The notes: generated from the letters alone by a model not told the origin. A DNA stretch of 61,282 nucleotides from Mycolicibacter kumamotonensis (GCF_002086285.1 NZ_MVHU01000026.1:1-61282), one strand, 5' to 3'. Counted from the first letter of the stretch, positions 8,269 through 16,192 are shown. Translations and numbers: made by a program.

Positions 8269-8286
8269 GTCGTTTCGACGTAGCAT
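8267..8286 (+). promoter_or_regulatory. Palindrome and leaderless -10 before the DUF732 gene
   Basis: ACGTCG-TTT-CGACGT (8267-8281) is a perfect 6-bp-arm palindrome. Its last base starts TAGCAT (8281-8286), a TANNNT hexamer 6 nt before the ATG at 8293. This spacing suggests a leaderless transcript with a possible operator over the -10 region. No Shine-Dalgarno is visible. Confidence 0.4.
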
Positions 8287-8292
8287 CGCCGA

Positions 8293-8622
8293 ATGAGTTG
8301 GATTCTGCGCACCGTCGTGTCCGTCGGCGCCGCCGCCATGGCACTGCTCGGCAGCGCGTCGGCCCATGCCGACGACGCCAGCTACATCGCAGCCCTGGAT
8401 GCCAACGGGGTCTTCCGGTCCGGTCCGCCCAATGCGCGACTGTCGGCGGGGCACCGGTTCTGCAACCAGTTGCGCAGCGGCGCCACGGTCGACCAGATCA
8501 TCGCGACGTTCCCGCGCCGGCCGTCGTTCGGGGGGCCGTCCATGGTCGATGACCTCACCGTGAATCTGCGGCCGGTGATCGACATCGCCCAACACGAACT
8601 GTGCCCTGAAACCCTGACCTGA
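8293..8622 (+). CDS. DUF732 family small secreted protein
   Basis: A 109-residue protein with a classic signal peptide (MSWILRTVVSVGAAAMALLGSASAHA, cleavage probably after AHA). The mature DUF732-type domain has DDASYIAALDANGV, GHRFCNQLRSGAT and HELCPE. The two cysteines probably form a disulfide. DUF732 is an actinobacterial, largely mycobacterial, extracellular domain of unknown role. The ATG at 8293 follows a leaderless -10. It stands alone between gdhA and a gene-decay region, and a perfect hairpin follows its stop. Confidence 0.8.
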   Translation: MSWILRTVVSVGAAAMALLGSASAHADDASYIAALDANGVFRSGPPNARLSAGHRFCNQLRSGATVDQIIATFPRRPSFGGPSMVDDLTVNLRPVIDIAQHELCPETLT

Positions 8623-8630
8623 TTCGCCTT

Positions 8631-8647
8631 CGCCGGCCTAGCCGGCG
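8631..8647. terminator. GC hairpin, likely bidirectional terminator
   Basis: CGCCGGC (8631-8637), CTA loop, GCCGGCG (8641-8647): a perfect 7-bp stem nine bases after the DUF732 stop. It also overlaps the stop of the convergent SRPBCC remnant (CTA at 8638-8640). There is no U-tract, as is common for mycobacterial terminators. Confidence 0.55.
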
Positions 8648-8911
8648 CTACGTTCGGCGGCGGCGACGAGCTTGCGGGTCAGCATCCCGATCACGACCCG
8701 CAGGACCAGCCAGTAGGCTACACCAGTTGCGCGCCAACGGGTTTCGTAACGCCCGGACCAGGTCATGCACGTTCCGTCGGCGTCCTCGGTGAAGGACACC
8801 TCGGCCTGGTAGTCGCGGATCGGGCCGTCGACGAGCATGGTGTAGCCGTGCCGCCGGCCGGACCGGGGTTCTCCCACGTCGAATACGGGATCAGCGGCGC
8901 GCCCACTGTGA
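8638..8911 (-). pseudogene. SRPBCC/polyketide-cyclase-like gene, 5' end lost
   Basis: Reading leftward, the frame carries the C-terminal half of an SRPBCC ligand-binding protein: RRHGYTMLVDGPIRDYQAE, VSFTEDADGTCMTWSGRY and a closing amphipathic helix (VLRVVIGMLTRKLVAAAER). The N-terminal strand and helix that begin this fold are absent. Upstream the frame runs into low-similarity sequence antisense to another gene remnant. Full SRPBCC proteins are about 140-150 residues, and roughly 85 recognisable residues remain. The open frame extends to 9084, but that part is an antisense shadow. It probably lost its promoter and start in the deletion that also cut the neighbouring TetR gene. Confidence 0.5.
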
Positions 8912-9196
8912 CCATCGAGGTCGCCGGCACTGATCGCCCGGCTTGACCCCGACGAGATACGAGCGCTGGTGGCCCAGGCCGACGACGCCCAGCTGCGGCT
9001 GGGCGATGCGCTGCGGCCTTGGCTACCGCTGTCCGACGAACAGCTCGGTGCCTTGACGGCGGCCGTGCACGCGTTCACCGGCACGGCGTGGGCCTGGAGG
9101 AACCCGGATTCGATTCAGCCGATGATCACCGACTTCGAGGCGACCCTCTTACGGCTGCTGGGCGTCTTCATCGCCGGATTGCCGGCGACCGGCTGA
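8912..9196 (+). pseudogene. C-terminal remnant of a TetR-type regulator
   Basis: An open frame from 8912 encodes LDPDEIRALVAQADDAQL and continues to MITDFEATLLRLLGVFIAGL before TGA. This looks like the last helices of a TetR ligand-binding domain, with no helix-turn-helix. Stops upstream (TGA at 8909) exclude a longer protein. A GTG at 8969 could start a 75-residue product, but no Shine-Dalgarno supports it. Its 3' end overlaps the convergent EcsC gene by 48 bp. It is divergent from the truncated SRPBCC gene, a common regulator/target pairing, with both N termini missing. Confidence 0.45.
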
Positions 9197-10177
9197 GGCG
9201 TCCAGCACCTCGTCGACCAGCGGGAGGTCGATGACATCGTTGCCGGAAACGACCGGCGCCCATCGACCCGCGTCCAGGTCGTGCTTCTCGGTGAGGAAGC
9301 GCAGCCTGTAGGCCTGCTGAGCGCGTTCGAACGTGGTGTGCGCAATGCGGGCGTTGAGCCCGCCGTTGACGGCCGCACCCAAGACCGGGACCGCCTGCGC
9401 CAGTTTGTGTTTGGCCATCCGGAATCCCAGCGCCACCGAGACCTGCTGGATCACGTTGTCCGCTTGCTCCGGCTTGAGATGGCGCCATGACGTTCGACGC
9501 ATCATCTGCTGGGTCAACCGTGACAGCGACGCCAGCGCCGCGGCCTTCTCCGCGGAGTCACCGGCGGCCGAATAGGCGATCACGCCGGAGGCGAAGGCCT
9601 GCTCGTCCGGCTCGCGGACGTCGTAACCGTAATGCGCCGCAACCAAAGCCACGATGCGGCCCATCCCGACCATCACGGCGGTGACGTCGGCGACGACCGC
9701 CGACGCCGCGACCGTCATGCTGGTACCGCCGGTGACCGCGCTCGACAGCACCGAACCCGTCACCGCCAGCGACGACGCGGCACCTCCGGCCACCGCCAGC
9801 GCGAGGTAGCGCTCCTTGCGCCGCGGAACCGAGCGGTCGCACTGCTGCAGGTCGAGTTGCCGGACCTGGCCGTAGGACGCCACCACGACACCCTGGTCGG
9901 CGAACATCGCAAACACGTTGTCCGGCTTGACCGAATTGAGTCCCCGCTCCACCAGCACGGTGTGCAGGGTCTCCATCGCCTTGGTCATCAGATTGTCGAG
10001 CGTGCCGATGACGGCGGTGGCGCCCGGGACTTGCTCGACGGTCGAGCGGGCCTGAGCGGCTACCTGCTGGGCGCGTCGCCTGATGCCCTGGCTCAGGGTT
10101 GCGAACCGGCCGGATCGCTCGGCGCCGGTGGCCGCATCCAGCAGCGCTTCCCAGGCCTTGCGCTCGTACTCGGACAT
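9149..10177 (-). CDS. EcsC family protein
   Basis: A 342-residue protein of the EcsC family (named after the third gene of the Bacillus ecs ABC-transporter operon; function unclear). It begins MSEYERKAWEALLDAA. It has a central Gly/Ala/Ser-rich hydrophobic hairpin (LALAVAGGAASSLAVTGSVLSSAVTGGTSM through VMVGMGRIV) likely to sit in the membrane, then FASGVIAYSAAGDSAEKAAAL and VPVLGAAVNGGLNARIAHTTF, typical EcsC glycine motifs. The frame extends to 10285, but the ATG at 10177 matches the usual family start. It overlaps the convergent TetR remnant by 48 bp. Confidence 0.75.
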   Translation of the reverse strand: MSEYERKAWEALLDAATGAERSGRFATLSQGIRRRAQQVAAQARSTVEQVPGATAVIGTLDNLMTKAMETLHTVLVERGLNSVKPDNVFAMFADQGVVVASYGQVRQLDLQQCDRSVPRRKERYLALAVAGGAASSLAVTGSVLSSAVTGGTSMTVAASAVVADVTAVMVGMGRIVALVAAHYGYDVREPDEQAFASGVIAYSAAGDSAEKAAALASLSRLTQQMMRRTSWRHLKPEQADNVIQQVSVALGFRMAKHKLAQAVPVLGAAVNGGLNARIAHTTFERAQQAYRLRFLTEKHDLDAGRWAPVVSGNDVIDLPLVDEVLDASAGRRQSGDEDAQQP

Positions 10178-10387
10178 GCCCGGCTTGGTGGCCACGAATT
10201 GAAAGCCTACCGACGCAGGCCCAGGGAACGCCGTCGTGAACGTCGGCCCGGCGACCGGCAGGAGGCCCGAATCAAGCCTCTCCATCCAACCTATTTTTCA
10301 CAAAGTTTCAGCTGAGGAATCCTTGCCTGCCGCTCAGTAGCGTGCTACCCAATAATAGAAATATGTCTACTTTGAAGGGCGGGGGAC

Positions 10388-11302
10388 GTGGGGAACTGCA
10401 CAAACATCAGCGAACGTGGAGCGTGGGCCGCAGTTGGGAATGCGCGGCGGTGGACGCGGGCCGCCACCGCGGCCGCGCTCGCCGCGGCGATCGTGGCGCC
10501 ACCAGCCGGCGCGGCCTCGACGTCAGCGGGCGCACCGCTTTTCTTCAGCGCCCCGGTCAACCTCACCGCGCTGCCGGACGCCACCGAAGTCGCGAGCGCT
10601 ATCGACGGTATCGCCAAATCACTGCACTGGATCTACATCGACGCGGGCTACCCGGGAACCACGCTGGCGGATACGCACCAACTCGCCGAAGCAATAGCGT
10701 TGGACGGCTACAACTTTGGCTACACGACAGACCAGATGTATAACATCCTCACCACCGGCGGGCCGCAGAACATACTCCTGGAGCTGCACGACTATTCACC
10801 GACGGCCGTTTTCAGTTACTACCATTCCTATTTCGTGCGTTGGGTGGATTTCATTCCGAACGCTCACCTGCCTAACCCGAACGACTCGGTGCCCCTACCC
10901 GACCTGGGAGACGAGATCGGGCAGAGCGGCCACCAGATGTACTCGGAGGCCGCAGACCACTTGGGCATCTTCTACCCGCTGGTCAGAGACATCGGCACGT
11001 TCTTCCACGCAATGACCGACGATCCGATCACGGGCGGGGTACTCAGCTGGGGACTTGCGACCGCTTGGGACTTCACGATGTACGGCTACTACGGAATGGT
11101 CGGGCTCGATCAGGAGCCGATCGAAACGCAGCTCAACGACGATCTCCACAGCCTTGTCACTCTCCAATTCCTCGGAGATCCGACTTCCTTTTTCGAGCAC
11201 ACCAAAGACCTCATCGACGGCACTATGACGGTCGACGGGTTCGGCGTGTGGTCCGAAGAATTGATCGGGCTGCTGATTTCCGCGCTCACCCACGCGGTGT
11301 GA
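10388..11302 (+). CDS. Secreted protein of unknown function
   Basis: A 304-residue protein with a probable signal peptide (basic ARRWTR, then AATAAALAAAIVAPPAGAAS, cleavage near residue 43). The mature chain is acidic and unusually rich in Tyr, Phe, Asp and His (YNFGYTTDQMYNILTTG, FSYYHSYFVRWVDF, TMYGYYGMVGLDQEP). It has no cysteine and no family motif I recognise. Codon use is less GC-rich than flanking genes, and the AT-rich leader (CCCAATAATAGAAATATG) also stands out, which hints at acquisition. The GTG start at 10388 follows GGGGGAC, and other in-frame starts would cut the signal peptide. It stands alone between convergent or divergent neighbours. Confidence 0.6.
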   Translation: MGNCTNISERGAWAAVGNARRWTRAATAAALAAAIVAPPAGAASTSAGAPLFFSAPVNLTALPDATEVASAIDGIAKSLHWIYIDAGYPGTTLADTHQLAEAIALDGYNFGYTTDQMYNILTTGGPQNILLELHDYSPTAVFSYYHSYFVRWVDFIPNAHLPNPNDSVPLPDLGDEIGQSGHQMYSEAADHLGIFYPLVRDIGTFFHAMTDDPITGGVLSWGLATAWDFTMYGYYGMVGLDQEPIETQLNDDLHSLVTLQFLGDPTSFFEHTKDLIDGTMTVDGFGVWSEELIGLLISALTHAV

Positions 11303-11342
11303 GCCGGCCCGGCCTGCGGCCTCAATACACTGACGCCTGTCA

Positions 11343-11377
11343 TTGACGGTCGTCAGCAATCGGCGTACGGTGCGGGC
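11343..11377 (+). promoter_or_regulatory. SigA-type leaderless promoter for tetR at 11378
   Basis: TTGACG (11343-11348), 17-bp spacer, TACGGT (11366-11371), then 6 nt to the ATG. This is an almost ideal housekeeping promoter placed so that the transcript begins at the start codon. An imperfect dyad (TGACGGTCGTCA) overlaps the -35 and could be an autoregulatory site. Confidence 0.6.
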
Positions 11378-11986
11378 ATGCAGGCACCGGGTGAGCTGAG
11401 CGCGCCGTCATCGGTAACCGGGGGTGCCCGCGAGGCGCGGCGACTCGAGACCCGCGCACGCCTCTTCGATGCCGCGCTGGCCGAGATCGCCCACCACGGG
11501 CTGGCCGGTGCCGACGTCAGCGCCATCGCCGCGGCAGCGGGTGTGGTCCGGGGAACGTTCTACTTCCACTTCCCCACCAAGGAGCACGTCCTGATCGAGG
11601 TCGAGCGCAATGCGGAGACCCGAATCGTCAGCGAACTCGGCGCGGCCGACGGCGATTTGGCTTCCGTGCTTTCGCAACTGGTCCAGCACGCCCTGGAAGC
11701 CAAACGCCGGTTGGGAGCCGTGGTCTTCCGGGACATGCTCGGCCTGCACTTCTCCTCCGCCCGCCCCGTCGATGACGAGTTGGCGCAACACCCCCTCGCG
11801 GAGTTTCTGGTGGGCCTGATCAGCCGCGCGCAGAAGTCGGGGCAAGTCTCCCCGGACCTCGATGCGGCGGAACTCGGAACCTTCTTTTTGACCGGGCTGT
11901 TCGCCCTGCTGGCCACCGGTGCGCACGATGCTGCGCAGCTGGACCGTTACGTCACGACGATCGTCAAGGGAATGGAGATCCGATGA
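11378..11986 (+). CDS. TetR-family regulator of the ferritin-like gene
   Basis: A 202-residue TetR regulator. The helix-turn-helix spans about residues 19-66 (ETRARLFDAALAEIAHHGLAG, then VSAIAAAAGVVRGTFYFHFPTKEHVLIEV). The effector domain ends DRYVTTIVKGMEIR. Its stop overlaps the ATG of the next gene by four bases (ATGA), so the two are translationally coupled, and the regulator probably responds to a substrate or product of that protein. It has a strong leaderless promoter of its own. The ligand is unknown. Confidence 0.88.
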   Translation: MQAPGELSAPSSVTGGAREARRLETRARLFDAALAEIAHHGLAGADVSAIAAAAGVVRGTFYFHFPTKEHVLIEVERNAETRIVSELGAADGDLASVLSQLVQHALEAKRRLGAVVFRDMLGLHFSSARPVDDELAQHPLAEFLVGLISRAQKSGQVSPDLDAAELGTFFLTGLFALLATGAHDAAQLDRYVTTIVKGMEIR

Positions 11987-12807
11987 ATCACAGTGGTATC
12001 GAGGGCTACCGGGACTACTTGGCCGAACGTGATGGCGAAGCGGACCTACTCAACCGGCGGTTGTCCAACCGGGAAACATTCTTCGACGAGCTTGAGGCCA
12101 ATCCCGTCCGTTCGGCTCACCCCGCCGACCGCCCGACCTTTCTTCGCAACCTGCGGCGCCGACGGCCCGAACCGGGCCTGGACCCGAAGATGCTGTTCCT
12201 GCTGGCGACGGCCAAACTCAACCAGGCGGAGCGGTTCGGTGTCGGACTCGGTGAGACCTACGGGCGCAACAGCGACGAGAGCCTGCCGCCCGAGAACGTC
12301 TACCTCGAGCTGGAAGAGCACTATCACACCCGGCTGCTGGCCTACGCGCTCGACGTATTCGGCCTGCCCTTCCAGGTCGTCCCCCCGCCGTTCGTGATGC
12401 GCCAGTTCGTCAAAACCAGCGTGTTTCTCCCCGAACGGCTGGGCTTCATGTTCGTCGGGGCCGCAGAGATGGCGGGCTGCATCATGTTCGACGAGCTACG
12501 CCGTGTCGGCGTCGAGTTGTTCGCCGACGAACCCGACGTCGCGCAGCGAATCACGTTGCTCTACAGCGAGATCCTCACCGATGAGATCGGCCATGTCGGC
12601 TACTGCGCGTCGCGTTGCACCTCGGTCGAGCGGGCGATCATGCGCCGGCTCTACCCGTTGATCGGGCGCCTGATCGCCCGGCAGACCGCTGAGATCAGCC
12701 TGCTGATCGACCCGAAGGCCCTGGCTTCGCGACTGGACCGGGCGTTCGACGTGACGGAACTGACAGCCGGGCTGGACAATCCGACCTATCTCACCGCGCA
12801 CCCCTGA
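11983..12807 (+). CDS. Ferritin-like diiron carboxylate protein (putative oxygenase)
   Basis: A 274-residue helical protein with a spaced set of metal-ligand motifs. These are a Glu in LNQAERFGVG (about residue 83), EEHYH (ExxH, 112-115), a Glu in GAAEMAG (about 162), and EILTDEIGHVGYC with DExxH (200-204). Two ExxH-type pairs plus lone glutamates on separate helices is the ligand pattern of ferritin-like diiron oxygenases such as the AurF and ribonucleotide-reductase-like groups. I do not recognise a named family. It overlaps the upstream tetR by 4 bp and meets the P450 gene tail to tail, 6 bp apart. It probably performs an O2-dependent reaction or peroxide/iron handling; the substrate is unknown. 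Confidence 0.65.
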   Translation: MNHSGIEGYRDYLAERDGEADLLNRRLSNRETFFDELEANPVRSAHPADRPTFLRNLRRRRPEPGLDPKMLFLLATAKLNQAERFGVGLGETYGRNSDESLPPENVYLELEEHYHTRLLAYALDVFGLPFQVVPPPFVMRQFVKTSVFLPERLGFMFVGAAEMAGCIMFDELRRVGVELFADEPDVAQRITLLYSEILTDEIGHVGYCASRCTSVERAIMRRLYPLIGRLIARQTAEISLLIDPKALASRLDRAFDVTELTAGLDNPTYLTAHP

Positions 12808-12813
12808 GCGCCG

Positions 12814-14025
12814 TCAGCGCAGGTCCAGCTCCAGCCGTTCGAGGCGGCGCACCAAGATGCTGGGCAACCACCGGCCGACCTCGGCCGCCTCGATCCAGGT
12901 GGTCTGTTCGAGCAGCGTTTGCAGGACGACCCGAGCCTCCAGGCGGGCCAGCGGGGTGCCGACGCAGAAGTGCGCCCCCTTGCCGAAGGCCACGTGCCCC
13001 TTCAACGCGCTGCGGTCGAGCCGGAACTCCTCGGGGGTGTCGAAGTGCTCGGGATCGCGATTGGCGGCGCCCCACACCAACAGCAGGCGCGAATCAGCGG
13101 GCAACTCGACACCGGCCAGGGTGGTGTCTTTGACCACATGGCGGTAATGGCCGCGAAACGGCGACTCGAATCGCAGGGTCTCCTCGATGAACGCCCCCAG
13201 CAGTTCGGGATGGGCCCGCAGTTGCTCCTGCACGGCGGGGCGCTCAGCCAGAATCCAGGCGGCGCTGCCGAGCAACGAAGCGGTGGACTCACCGGCGGCG
13301 CTGAACAACGTGATCATGACGGCCAGCGCCGGAAGCTGTTCCAGCTCACCGGATTTGGTCCGCGCGGCAAGATCACCGATCAGGCCCGGCTGGGGGTTCT
13401 CGATGGCCTTCTCGAAGTGCTCGAGCACATAGGCGGACAACTCCATGGCCGCCACGCCGGCGGCTGAGAGCTGATCCTCGCTGACGATTCCGTCGAGCAG
13501 CGTGGTGGTCGCATATCCCAGCCGGATCAGCTCGTCGACGTCGTCGTCGGGGAGCCCGAGCAGGCGCGCGACCACCATCATGGGCAGCCGGTTGGCCATC
13601 GCGCTCATCCATTCGATGCGCCCGTCACCGCTGGCCTCGGCCCACAGCCGCTTCGCGGTGGCCTCGGCGAACTCCTCGATCACGCGCACCCGCTTCGCGG
13701 AAAGATGCGGCAGCAGCAACTTCCGATGCTGCGCGTGCAACGGATCGTCGGCGGTGGCCAGCACTTGCATCGGCCCACCGAGCTGGCCCATCTCGAACGG
13801 TGTGACGGTCCCGTCGTCGTGGTAGACCATGGTCGCGGTCAGGTTCGACGAGAAGTCCTCGACGCGCTCGACGGCTTCCACCAGGGCGTCCCAGCCGCAG
13901 ACCGCGTAGAACACCGAGTCGCCGATCCGATTCACCCCGCCGCGGCTGCGCATGGCCTCATAGAGCGGGTAGGGGTCCTGGATGGCGGTGCCGAAGAAGT
14001 CGTTGGGGTCCACCACTGCACGCAT
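12814..14025 (-). CDS. Cytochrome P450
   Basis: A 403-residue soluble bacterial P450. The I-helix oxygen-activation motif is AAGEST, the K-helix is EETLRF (ExxR), a FDTPEEFRLDR segment precedes the heme loop, and the heme-thiolate signature is FGKGAHFCVG with the ligating Cys near residue 354. An acidic Glu replaces the more common Asp before Thr in the I helix only as AGE-ST, which is allowed in this family. It needs ferredoxin and reductase partners, and none is adjacent. It is divergent from the TetR gene at 14210 with a perfect palindrome in the shared region, so it is probably repressed by it. The substrate is unknown. Confidence 0.92.
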   Translation of the reverse strand: MRAVVDPNDFFGTAIQDPYPLYEAMRSRGGVNRIGDSVFYAVCGWDALVEAVERVEDFSSNLTATMVYHDDGTVTPFEMGQLGGPMQVLATADDPLHAQHRKLLLPHLSAKRVRVIEEFAEATAKRLWAEASGDGRIEWMSAMANRLPMMVVARLLGLPDDDVDELIRLGYATTTLLDGIVSEDQLSAAGVAAMELSAYVLEHFEKAIENPQPGLIGDLAARTKSGELEQLPALAVMITLFSAAGESTASLLGSAAWILAERPAVQEQLRAHPELLGAFIEETLRFESPFRGHYRHVVKDTTLAGVELPADSRLLLVWGAANRDPEHFDTPEEFRLDRSALKGHVAFGKGAHFCVGTPLARLEARVVLQTLLEQTTWIEAAEVGRWLPSILVRRLERLELDLR

Positions 14026-14160
14026 ACCCTAAGGCTGAATGGCCCCGTGACCTGCGTCAACGTTGTGGGCCGAACTTGCAAACCGGTGCGGGTTCGGTGC
14101 GGATCGTCGTTCTCAGCCCGCCGCGCCGACCAGCACCGGCACTGAGAATTCACTCGAGAT

Positions 14161-14179
14161 TTTTCTCATTGTGAGAAAA
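14161..14179. promoter_or_regulatory. Perfect palindrome, candidate TetR operator
   Basis: TTTTCTCA-TTG-TGAGAAAA has perfect 8-bp arms with a 3-bp centre in an AT-rich patch of an otherwise GC-rich region. It lies between the divergent P450 and tetR genes, 31 bp before the tetR GTG. Size and symmetry fit a TetR dimer-of-dimers or dimer site. Confidence 0.65.
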
Positions 14180-14209
14180 TCATGTCATGATTTCGCCGCG
14201 GGAAAGTGG

Positions 14210-14782
14210 GTGATCGCGGTGGCGAACGACTGGCTGATCGGCCGGGATCGGCGCAGCGCGGGTGCGGAACGGATCTACGCCGCGGCAGCCGATTTGATGT
14301 CACGGCAGGGCTACGACGGCTTCTCCATCGACGCGCTGGCGGCCAGGGTTCACTGTTCGCCGGCGACGATCTACCGCCATGTCGGCGGCAAGGCCGCGCT
14401 CCGGGACGCGGTGCTGAGCAGGCATGCCGAACGCATCCTCGACTCGGTGCGCGACGCCATCACCGGGCTGACCGGCTCGGAGCGCATCGTCACCGCCACC
14501 ACCGTCGCCTTGCAGCGCATGCGGGCCGATCCGCTAGCCAAGATCATGGGCTCCATGACCGGCCCGCCCGGTACCGGGTGGCTGACCGATTCGCCCGTCA
14601 TCGCCCGCTTCGCCGGTGAAATGGTCGGCGCTGACAATCCCGACCCGCTGGCCGCGCAGTGGCTCATCCGCGTGTTCCTGGCGCTCTGGTACTGGCCGCT
14701 CAAGGACGGCGACGCGGAAAAGGCTGCGGTACGGCGATTCCTCGGCCCGCCCTACGATGCGGACCGGGCCTTGCAAGGTTGA
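14210..14782 (+). CDS. TetR-family regulator, probable P450 repressor
   Basis: A TetR regulator of about 190 residues. The helix-turn-helix is RIYAAAADLMSRQGYDGFSIDALAARVHCSPATIYRHVGGKAALRDAVL (read as consecutive segments). The C-terminal domain has a Trp-rich stretch (WLIRVFLALWYWPL) that may line a hydrophobic ligand pocket. The frame is open to 14063, but that reading runs through the operator. GTG at 14210 (three bases after GGAAAG) or GTG at 14219 (VANDWLIG) are the realistic starts, and the latter has better Shine-Dalgarno spacing. It is divergent from the P450. Confidence 0.85.
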   Translation: MIAVANDWLIGRDRRSAGAERIYAAAADLMSRQGYDGFSIDALAARVHCSPATIYRHVGGKAALRDAVLSRHAERILDSVRDAITGLTGSERIVTATTVALQRMRADPLAKIMGSMTGPPGTGWLTDSPVIARFAGEMVGADNPDPLAAQWLIRVFLALWYWPLKDGDAEKAAVRRFLGPPYDADRALQG

Positions 14783-14797
14783 CGGCGCGGCGCCGTC
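14781..14797. terminator. Palindromic hairpin between convergent tetR and tRNA-Ala
   Basis: GACGGCGC-G-GCGCCGTC is a perfect 8-bp-arm palindrome overlapping the tetR stop and lying 20 bp from the tRNA 3' end. It is suitable as a bidirectional terminator. No U-tract is present. Confidence 0.5.
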
Positions 14798-14816
14798 GTG
14801 ACCCGATCAAACTCTG

Positions 14817-14889
14817 TGGAGCTAAGGGGAATCGAACCCCTGACCTACTCGATGCGAACGAGTCGCGCTACCAACTGCGCCATAGCCCC
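14817..14889 (-). tRNA. alaU: tRNA-Ala, anticodon CGC
   Basis: A 73-nt cloverleaf read on the minus strand. The acceptor arm GGGGCTA/TAGCTCC includes a G3:U70 pair, the alanine identity element. The anticodon arm is ACTCG-TTCGCAT-CGAGT, which sets CGC at 34-36 (reads GCG). The T-arm is AGGGG-TTCGATT-CCCCT. The discriminator is A and CCA is not encoded. It lies directly downstream of glpR as in M. tuberculosis. The symbol is given by analogy. Confidence 0.97.
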
Positions 14890-14939
14890 TGACCGCTAGC
14901 AGGCTACCAGCCCCCGGCCGGTCTCCTGAAACCGAGACG

Positions 14940-16046
14940 CTATTGACCCGATGCCCGGGGCAGGTCGCCGCGCCAGTCGTACTCGCGGGCGGACGCGGTG
15001 TACTCAAGGTGCTCGAAGACGGGGTCCTCGTCGTCGATCTCCAGCACCGCTACGCCGGGCCGCCGCAGCCGCGACGGCACCACCTCGAACGCCTCCGGGT
15101 GAACGTTCTCGCGCTGCGCCCGTGGCCGCTCCGCTCGCCGTGCCCGCCGCGCGCGCACCTGCTGCTCGATGCGGGTCTGCCGGCGCAGGTAGGCCAGGTA
15201 GAGCACGGTCGCCCCGGCCGCACCGCCGCAGACCCACCACGCGCTCGGCGCCACGGTGAACGCCATCAGCGCCGAGAACACCAGCACCACCGCCAGCGAC
15301 ATCAGCACCCGCTTGCGGAACTCGTACTTGCGGGCGCTGACAGCGGCGGCCGTCTTGGTGTCGTAACGGCGCGGCCGCGCCGCCGCAGGCGTCGGGATGT
15401 CGGCCTCGGCCTCCAAACCCGAACTGTCCTCGACGTATTCGTACTCGTAGCCCTCGGCCTCGGCGACATCTTCCGGCTCGGCCTGGCCTTGGGCTTCGGC
15501 TTCCGCTTCGGCCTCGGCTTGCGCCCGAGCTTCGGCCTCGGCTTGAGCTTGAGCCTCGGCTTCGGCTTGAGCTTGAGCCTCGGCCTCGGCTTGCGCCCGA
15601 GCTTCGGCCTGAGCGCGTGCCTGGGCTTCGGCCTCGGCAGCCAGACCCGCTTCCGACAACGGCAACACGTCGGGGTCCTCGGCGACGACTTCGACGTCCA
15701 GGACGTCGAGGTAGTCGAGTTCGCCCTGCTCGCCGACGGTGGCGGCGAACACCCGTGATCCGCTGCCGGCCGGTTCGGCGGGCGCGTCGTCGTCGGAGTC
15801 CTCGATGTCGTCGAGTTCGGCGTCGGCAGCGCTGCGCTGCCAGTCGGGGTCGCTGCGGTGACCGGCGGCCGGGCCGGCGCGCTTGAGCAGACGGGCGCTG
15901 GCGCCGCTGGTCAGCACACGGGTCGCCAATGCCACGTCACTGGTGCGCCGCACCGCGTCTCGTTTGCTGACCAGCATCGGCACCAGTACGAACAGCCAGA
16001 GGACGACCAGTGAGATCCAGAGCAACGATTGCGGGATGCTGGGCAT
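14940..16046 (-). CDS. glpR: Gephyrin-like protein receptor GlpR / SepX-type membrane protein
   Basis: A 368-residue membrane protein. It has an N-terminal helix (about 6-24), a long acidic cytoplasmic-type linker (70-230), and a two-helix hairpin (about 248-285), followed by a basic tail with RRARRAERPRAQRE and a conserved C-terminal block (FEVVPSRLRRPGVAVLE, FEHLEYTASAREYDWRGDLPRASGQ). In Corynebacterium the corresponding protein GlpR binds the MoeA-like protein Glp at the septum, and SepX is the Streptomyces relative. The M. tuberculosis position equivalent is Rv0996. It is last in the galU-glp-rimJ-glpR run. The linker holds an extended Ala/Gln/Glu repeat (residues 137-190). Confidence 0.8.
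   Translation of the reverse strand: MPSIPQSLLWISLVVLWLFVLVPMLVSKRDAVRRTSDVALATRVLTSGASARLLKRAGPAAGHRSDPDWQRSAADAELDDIEDSDDDAPAEPAGSGSRVFAATVGEQGELDYLDVLDVEVVAEDPDVLPLSEAGLAAEAEAQARAQAEARAQAEAEAQAQAEAEAQAQAEAEARAQAEAEAEAEAQGQAEPEDVAEAEGYEYEYVEDSSGLEAEADIPTPAAARPRRYDTKTAAAVSARKYEFRKRVLMSLAVVLVFSALMAFTVAPSAWWVCGGAAGATVLYLAYLRRQTRIEQQVRARRARRAERPRAQRENVHPEAFEVVPSRLRRPGVAVLEIDDEDPVFEHLEYTASAREYDWRGDLPRASGQ
15477..15638 (-). repeat. Ala-Glu/Ala-Gln coding repeat in glpR
   Basis: Alternating GCN-GAR/CAR/CGN codons encode a 54-residue run of AE, AQ and AR dipeptides (residues 137-190). Near-identical blocks recur (plus-strand GCTTGAGCTTGAGCCTCGGC twice), so slippage expansion is likely. An AEAQ run should form a long single alpha helix or coiled coil that spaces the two ends of the protein. 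Confidence 0.85.
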
Positions 16047-16192
16047 GGTGGCCTGCTCCTTTCCCAGCCAAGGCTAGGTCTCCTGACCCACACGGCCCCG
16101 GTTGGCGCGCCGAGCCAATTACACAGTTGTAATTTACTCGCTGACCTCGATAGTCACAACTATCACACGGGCAACACGAGGGCTTAATTCGT

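Noticed and set aside
15477..15638. Non-coding satellite repeat
   Set aside because: Period is in multiples of three and lies in frame inside glpR, where it encodes the AE/AQ helix.
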